Below are positions 60,973-64,000 of a DNA stretch of 64,000 bases, piece after piece. The DNA is from Bradyrhizobium zhengyangense (GTDB lineage: Bacteria; Pseudomonadota; Alphaproteobacteria; Rhizobiales; Xanthobacteraceae). The notes below the pieces were generated by a model that saw only the letters and a list, made by a program, of their open reading frames with translations, made no database searches and was not told the origin of the DNA. Positions within the stretch are counted from its first letter, which is position 1; every line of letters begins with the position of its first letter. Both the position numbers and the translations under genes were made by a program. Where the stretch lies: positions 310,001 to 374,000 of the forward strand of contig NZ_JAKLUA010000005.1 of NCBI RefSeq assembly GCF_022012435.1, written 5' to 3'.

Positions 60973-61683
60973 TCAGGCCGCGGCGGCAAAACTGGTGACG
61001 TCGACGATGCGGTCGGCAATCAAATGGCGGATTTCGTCGTCATGGACAATGGCGACCATGGCGACGCCACTACGTTTCTTCTCGGCGACCAGCGCGACCA
61101 CGACGGCGCGGTTGGCGGCGTCGAGCGAGGCGGTCGGCTCGTCCAGCAGCAGGATCGGCAGATCCGAAATAAAGCCGCGCGCAATGTTGACGCGCTGCTG
61201 CTCGCCACCGGAGAAGGTCGCGGGCGGAAGCTGCCAGAGTCGCTCGGGGATGTTGAGACGATGCAACAGCTCACCGGCACGCGCCTGCGCATCCGCGCGG
61301 GTCATGCCGCCGGCGATCAGCGGCTCGGCGACGACGTCGATGGTAGCAACCCGCGGCACCGCCCGCAAAAACTGGCTGACATAGCCGATTGTGGAACGCC
61401 GGACGTTGAGCACTTGCCGCGGCTCGGCGGTGGCAAGATCCATCACATCGCCGCGATGGCGGATGCCGATGCGGCCGGAGTCGCAGCGATAATTGCCGAA
61501 GATCATCTTCAGGATCGACGATTTTCCGGCGCCTGACGGCCCCGACAGCACGACGCACTCGCCCGGCGGGACCTGAAAGGTCACGCCGCGCACGACGGGC
61601 AGTTCGATGCCACCTTGCAGGTGCATCGTAAAGGTCTTGGAAGCGTCGGCGATGTCGATCATGGCGGTCATCGGAAGACTCAT
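60973..61683 (-). CDS. phnL: C-P lyase ATP-binding protein PhnL
   Basis: 236 residues. ABC-type ATPase without membrane partner: Walker A LSGPSGAGKSSILKM, signature FSGGEQQRVNIARG, Walker B LLLDEPTASLDAANR. N-terminal IDIADASKTFTMHLQGG fits PhnL rather than PhnK. It associates with the C-P lyase core. A second in-frame ATG five codons in is possible as start. Confidence 0.95.
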   Translation of the reverse strand: MSLPMTAMIDIADASKTFTMHLQGGIELPVVRGVTFQVPPGECVVLSGPSGAGKSSILKMIFGNYRCDSGRIGIRHRGDVMDLATAEPRQVLNVRRSTIGYVSQFLRAVPRVATIDVVAEPLIAGGMTRADAQARAGELLHRLNIPERLWQLPPATFSGGEQQRVNIARGFISDLPILLLDEPTASLDAANRAVVVALVAEKKRSGVAMVAIVHDDEIRHLIADRIVDVTSFAAAA

Positions 61684-61693
61684 GTTGCAAAGT

Positions 61694-62491
61694 TCATGGC
61701 GGCAGAATCGAGGAAACGAGGAGCTGGGTGTAGGGCTCGCGCGGGTCGTCGAGCACCTGGTCGGTGAGACCTGTCTCGATGACGCAGCCGCCCTTCATCA
61801 CCATCACGCGATGCGACAACAGCCGTGCGACCGCGAGATCGTGGGTGACGATGACCACAGCGAGATGCAATTCGGCGACGAGATTGCGCAGGAGATCAAG
61901 CAGACGCGCCTGCACAGAAACATCCAGCCCGCCGGTCGGCTCGTCCATGAACACCAGCCGCGGGCCGGTGACGAGGTTGCGGGCGATCTGCAGACGCTGA
62001 CGCATGCCGCCGGAATAGGTGCGCGGTGCATCGTCGATACGCGCGACGTCGATCTCGACGCGCGTGAGCCAGTCGGAAGCGCTCTCGCGAATGCGGCCGT
62101 AATGGTTCCAGCCCACGGCCATCAGCCGCTCCCCGACATTGGCGCCGGCCGAGACCGCCATGCGCAGGCCCTGTGCCGGATCCTGGTGCACAAAGCCCCA
62201 ATCGGTGCGGAACAGCAGGCGCCGCTCGGCCTCGCCGAGCGCGGCGAGATCGCGGGTGACGCCGTCGCGCATCCGATAGGACACACCACCGCCGCTCGCC
62301 GCGAGCTGGCCCGATAGCATCTGCAACAGCGTCGACTTGCCGGACCCGGATTCGCCGACGATCGCCAGCACCTCGCCGGGATAGAGCGCAAACGACACAT
62401 CACGGCAGGCGACGATGCGGCCGTAGGACTTGCTGAGGCGATCGGCGATCAGCAGCGGCTGATCGGTTTCAAGAAGGTCCTGATCAGCCAT
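61694..62491 (-). CDS. phnK: C-P lyase ATP-binding protein PhnK
   Basis: 265 residues from ATG 62491 (GGGGAGAA upstream); overlaps the phnJ stop by eight bases. Walker A VGESGSGKSTLLQML, signature YSGGMRQRLQIARNL, Walker B LVFMDEPTGGLDVSVQARLLDLLR. PhnK dimers dock on PhnJ in the C-P lyase complex. Order phnJ-phnK-phnL-phnM-phnN is the usual one. Confidence 0.95.
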   Translation of the reverse strand: MADQDLLETDQPLLIADRLSKSYGRIVACRDVSFALYPGEVLAIVGESGSGKSTLLQMLSGQLAASGGGVSYRMRDGVTRDLAALGEAERRLLFRTDWGFVHQDPAQGLRMAVSAGANVGERLMAVGWNHYGRIRESASDWLTRVEIDVARIDDAPRTYSGGMRQRLQIARNLVTGPRLVFMDEPTGGLDVSVQARLLDLLRNLVAELHLAVVIVTHDLAVARLLSHRVMVMKGGCVIETGLTDQVLDDPREPYTQLLVSSILPP

Positions 62492-63380
62492 TTGCTTCTC
62501 CCCGCGCCTTGTCCTTGTACGGCGCAGCACTCAGCGCACCGTGATGGCCGGCGGCCTGACGTCCCTCGCAATAGTCGGTGTCCGAGCAGACGAACATGCG
62601 ACTGCCCTTGTCGTCGGTGACGATCTCGTCGAGGTAGGAATTTTCGGCGCCGCACAGCGCGCAGGGCGCGTTGAAGCGGTACGGCTCGAACGGGTGATCC
62701 TCGAAATCGAGCGACACCACTTGGGTATAAGGCGGGATCGCATAGATGCGTTTCTCGCGGCCGGCGCCGAACAATTGCAATGCCGGGCAATTATCCATCT
62801 TGGGATTATCGAATTTCGGCGTCGGCGACGGATCCATCACGTAGCGCGCGTTCACCTTCACCGGATAGGCGTAGGCGGTCGCGATGTGGCCGAAGCGGGC
62901 GATGTCCTCGTAGAGCTTCACATGCATCAGGCCGTATTCGGCAAGCGCATGCATGCGCCGCGTCTCGGTCTCGCGCGGCTCGAGGAAGCGTAACGGTTCG
63001 GGGATCGGCACCTGATAGACCAGCACCTGGCTTTGGTGCAGCGACGCTTCCGGGATGCGGTGGCGCGTCTGGATCACGGTCGCCTCGTCGGTCGACGTCG
63101 TCGTGGCGACGCCGGCGGTCTTGGCGAAGAATTTGCGGATCGAGATCGCGTTGGTGGTGTCGTCAGACCCCTGATCGATCACCTTCAGCACGTCCCGCGG
63201 TCCCAGGATCGCAGCTGTCACCTGCACGCCGCCGGTGCCCCAGCCATACGGCATCGGCATTTCGCGGCTGGCGAACGGGACCTGGTAACCGGGGATCGCG
63301 ATCGCTTTCAGGATGGCGCGGCGGATCATCCGCTTGGTCTGTTCGTCCAAGTAGGCGAAGTTGTAGGCGGGCGCGTTCAT
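62484..63380 (-). CDS. phnJ: C-P lyase radical-SAM subunit PhnJ
   Basis: 298 residues. Cysteines C240-x2-C243 (APCALCG), C265 (MFVCSDT) and C271 (DYCEGR) match, with an offset of one, the E. coli residues that bind the [4Fe-4S] cluster (C241, C244, C266) and form the thiyl radical (C272). It cleaves the carbon-phosphorus bond of ribose-bound phosphonates with SAM. ATG overlaps the phnI stop by four bases. Confidence 0.97.
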   Translation of the reverse strand: MNAPAYNFAYLDEQTKRMIRRAILKAIAIPGYQVPFASREMPMPYGWGTGGVQVTAAILGPRDVLKVIDQGSDDTTNAISIRKFFAKTAGVATTTSTDEATVIQTRHRIPEASLHQSQVLVYQVPIPEPLRFLEPRETETRRMHALAEYGLMHVKLYEDIARFGHIATAYAYPVKVNARYVMDPSPTPKFDNPKMDNCPALQLFGAGREKRIYAIPPYTQVVSLDFEDHPFEPYRFNAPCALCGAENSYLDEIVTDDKGSRMFVCSDTDYCEGRQAAGHHGALSAAPYKDKARGEANG

Positions 63381-64000
63381 TCCGCGGCCTCCTTCATGGC
63401 ATCGGGCGCGTCGGCATCGGGAGAGGCTTCGGCAAATTCCTTGCGCAGCTTGCGCAAAAGGCCGAGCTCGGACTGGAAGTCGACATAGTGCGGCAGCTTG
63501 AGGTGCTCGACGAAGCCGGTCGCCTGCACGTTGTCCGAATGCGACAACACGAATTCTTCATCTTGCGCAGGGGCCAAGGCCTCTTCACCGAGCTCGCGGG
63601 CACGCAGCGCCCGGTCGACCAGTGCCATCGACATGGTCTTGCGCTCGCTCTGGCCGAAGGCAAGGCCATAGCCGCGGGTGAAGCACGGTGCTTCCGTGGC
63701 CGAGCCCTTGAACTGGTTGACCATCTGGCACTCGGTCAGCTCGATAGAACCGAGAGGCACGGCGAAGCCAACGTCTTCGGCAGCGAACTCCACCTCGACC
63801 TCGCCGAAGCGGATCTCGCCGGCGAAGGGATGGTTGCGGCCGTAGCCGCGCTGGGTGGAGTAGCCCATCGCCAGCAGAAAGCCTTCGTCGCCACGGGCGA
63901 GATTTTGCAGGCGCAGGTCGCGGTCCGCCGGAAAGTTCAGCGGCTCTCGCGTGAGATCGCCGACGCTGGCGCCGTCTTCGGCCTGCGGCGATGATTCGAT
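63377..64000 (-). CDS. phnI: C-P lyase subunit PhnI, C-terminal part
   Basis: The frame is open to the right edge; 207 C-terminal residues are seen of the usual 360 or so. Family features: LNFPADRDLRLQNLARGDEGFLLAMGYSTQRGYGRNHPFAGEIR and MVNQFKGSATEAPCFTRGYGLAFGQSERK, which includes the 'FxRGYGL' stretch. PhnI is a nucleosidase-like subunit that, with PhnGHL, joins ATP-derived ribose to the phosphonate. The next genes, phnG and phnH, should lie beyond this edge. Confidence 0.95.
   Translation of the reverse strand: MESSPQAEDGASVGDLTREPLNFPADRDLRLQNLARGDEGFLLAMGYSTQRGYGRNHPFAGEIRFGEVEVEFAAEDVGFAVPLGSIELTECQMVNQFKGSATEAPCFTRGYGLAFGQSERKTMSMALVDRALRARELGEEALAPAQDEEFVLSHSDNVQATGFVEHLKLPHYVDFQSELGLLRKLRKEFAEASPDADAPDAMKEAAE

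Noticed and set aside
1..64000. CRISPR arrays, rRNA genes, riboswitches
   Set aside because: No regularly spaced repeats, no rRNA-like stretch and no recognisable riboswitch core were found by reading.

Overview
The window is high-G+C chromosomal DNA from an alphaproteobacterium of the order Hyphomicrobiales, most probably Bradyrhizobium or a close relative. Reasons: dense genes with strong GC3 bias, the housekeeping order DUF2948-hisD-UPF0262-phosphatase-maf-yacG beside a tRNA-Phe, many metabolic and regulatory paralogues, and several intergenic inverted-repeat families of the Bradyrhizobium type. No rRNA, CRISPR array, intact insertion sequence, integrase or plasmid/phage replication gene was seen.

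Layout. 0-9 kb: tail of a Na+/H+ antiporter, an SDR, secreted proteins of unknown role, a CoA-diphosphatase Nudix enzyme, a hotdog thioesterase, an aldo/keto reductase, a TPR protein and a two-subunit CoA-transferase. 9-20 kb: two sensor kinases (one with an ABC-type binding-protein sensor, one hybrid with a receiver), oleate hydratase, DUF3088, a cysteine hydrolase, a His/Tyr-rich secreted peptide, an amine oxidase, a DHFR-like reductase and an FABP-like barrel. 20.5-21.7 kb: a pepsin-like (A1) aspartic peptidase, rare in bacteria. 22-26 kb: ureide catabolism (ureidoglycine aminohydrolase, ureidoglycolate lyase, DctA-type carrier) divergent from a LysR regulator. 26.3-28.9 kb: a lower-G+C island with a cytosolic trypsin-like peptidase, TcmP and its three-Cys partner (DUF5131), the best candidate here for an undescribed system; it is flanked by a broken membrane-protein gene. 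29.4-34.7 kb: a MacAB-like ABC export operon headed by a membrane-anchored AraC regulator. 35-41 kb: tRNA-Phe, yacG, maf, phosphatase, UPF0262, hisD, DUF2948, then hydrolase, membrane and EthD genes. 41-43.3 kb: a cNMP-domain/FAD oxidoreductase without the redox cysteine pair. 43.6-45.4 kb: tRNA-Thr, a long non-coding repeat-like stretch, an esterase and a tiny membrane ORF. 45.4-47.4 kb: a four-gene redox-looking operon (cNMP sensor, membrane protein, di-haem ferric-reductase-like membrane protein, Tat-exported intradiol-fold protein). 48-54 kb: AraC regulator, luciferase-like oxidoreductase, then an amidohydrolase/RidA/FAH/flavin reductase/Bug-receptor operon divergent from an IclR regulator with a palindromic operator over its own start codon. 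55-59 kb: O-acetylhomoserine sulfhydrylase, hydrolase, SDR, PPOX protein. 59.2-64 kb: the C-P lyase operon phnIJKLMN (phnI cut by the window edge).

The genes fit a soil or plant-associated heterotroph that scavenges nitrogen from ureides, phosphorus from phosphonates and carbon from aromatic or lactone compounds. All functions are read from sequence motifs and recalled family features; nothing was searched against a database.
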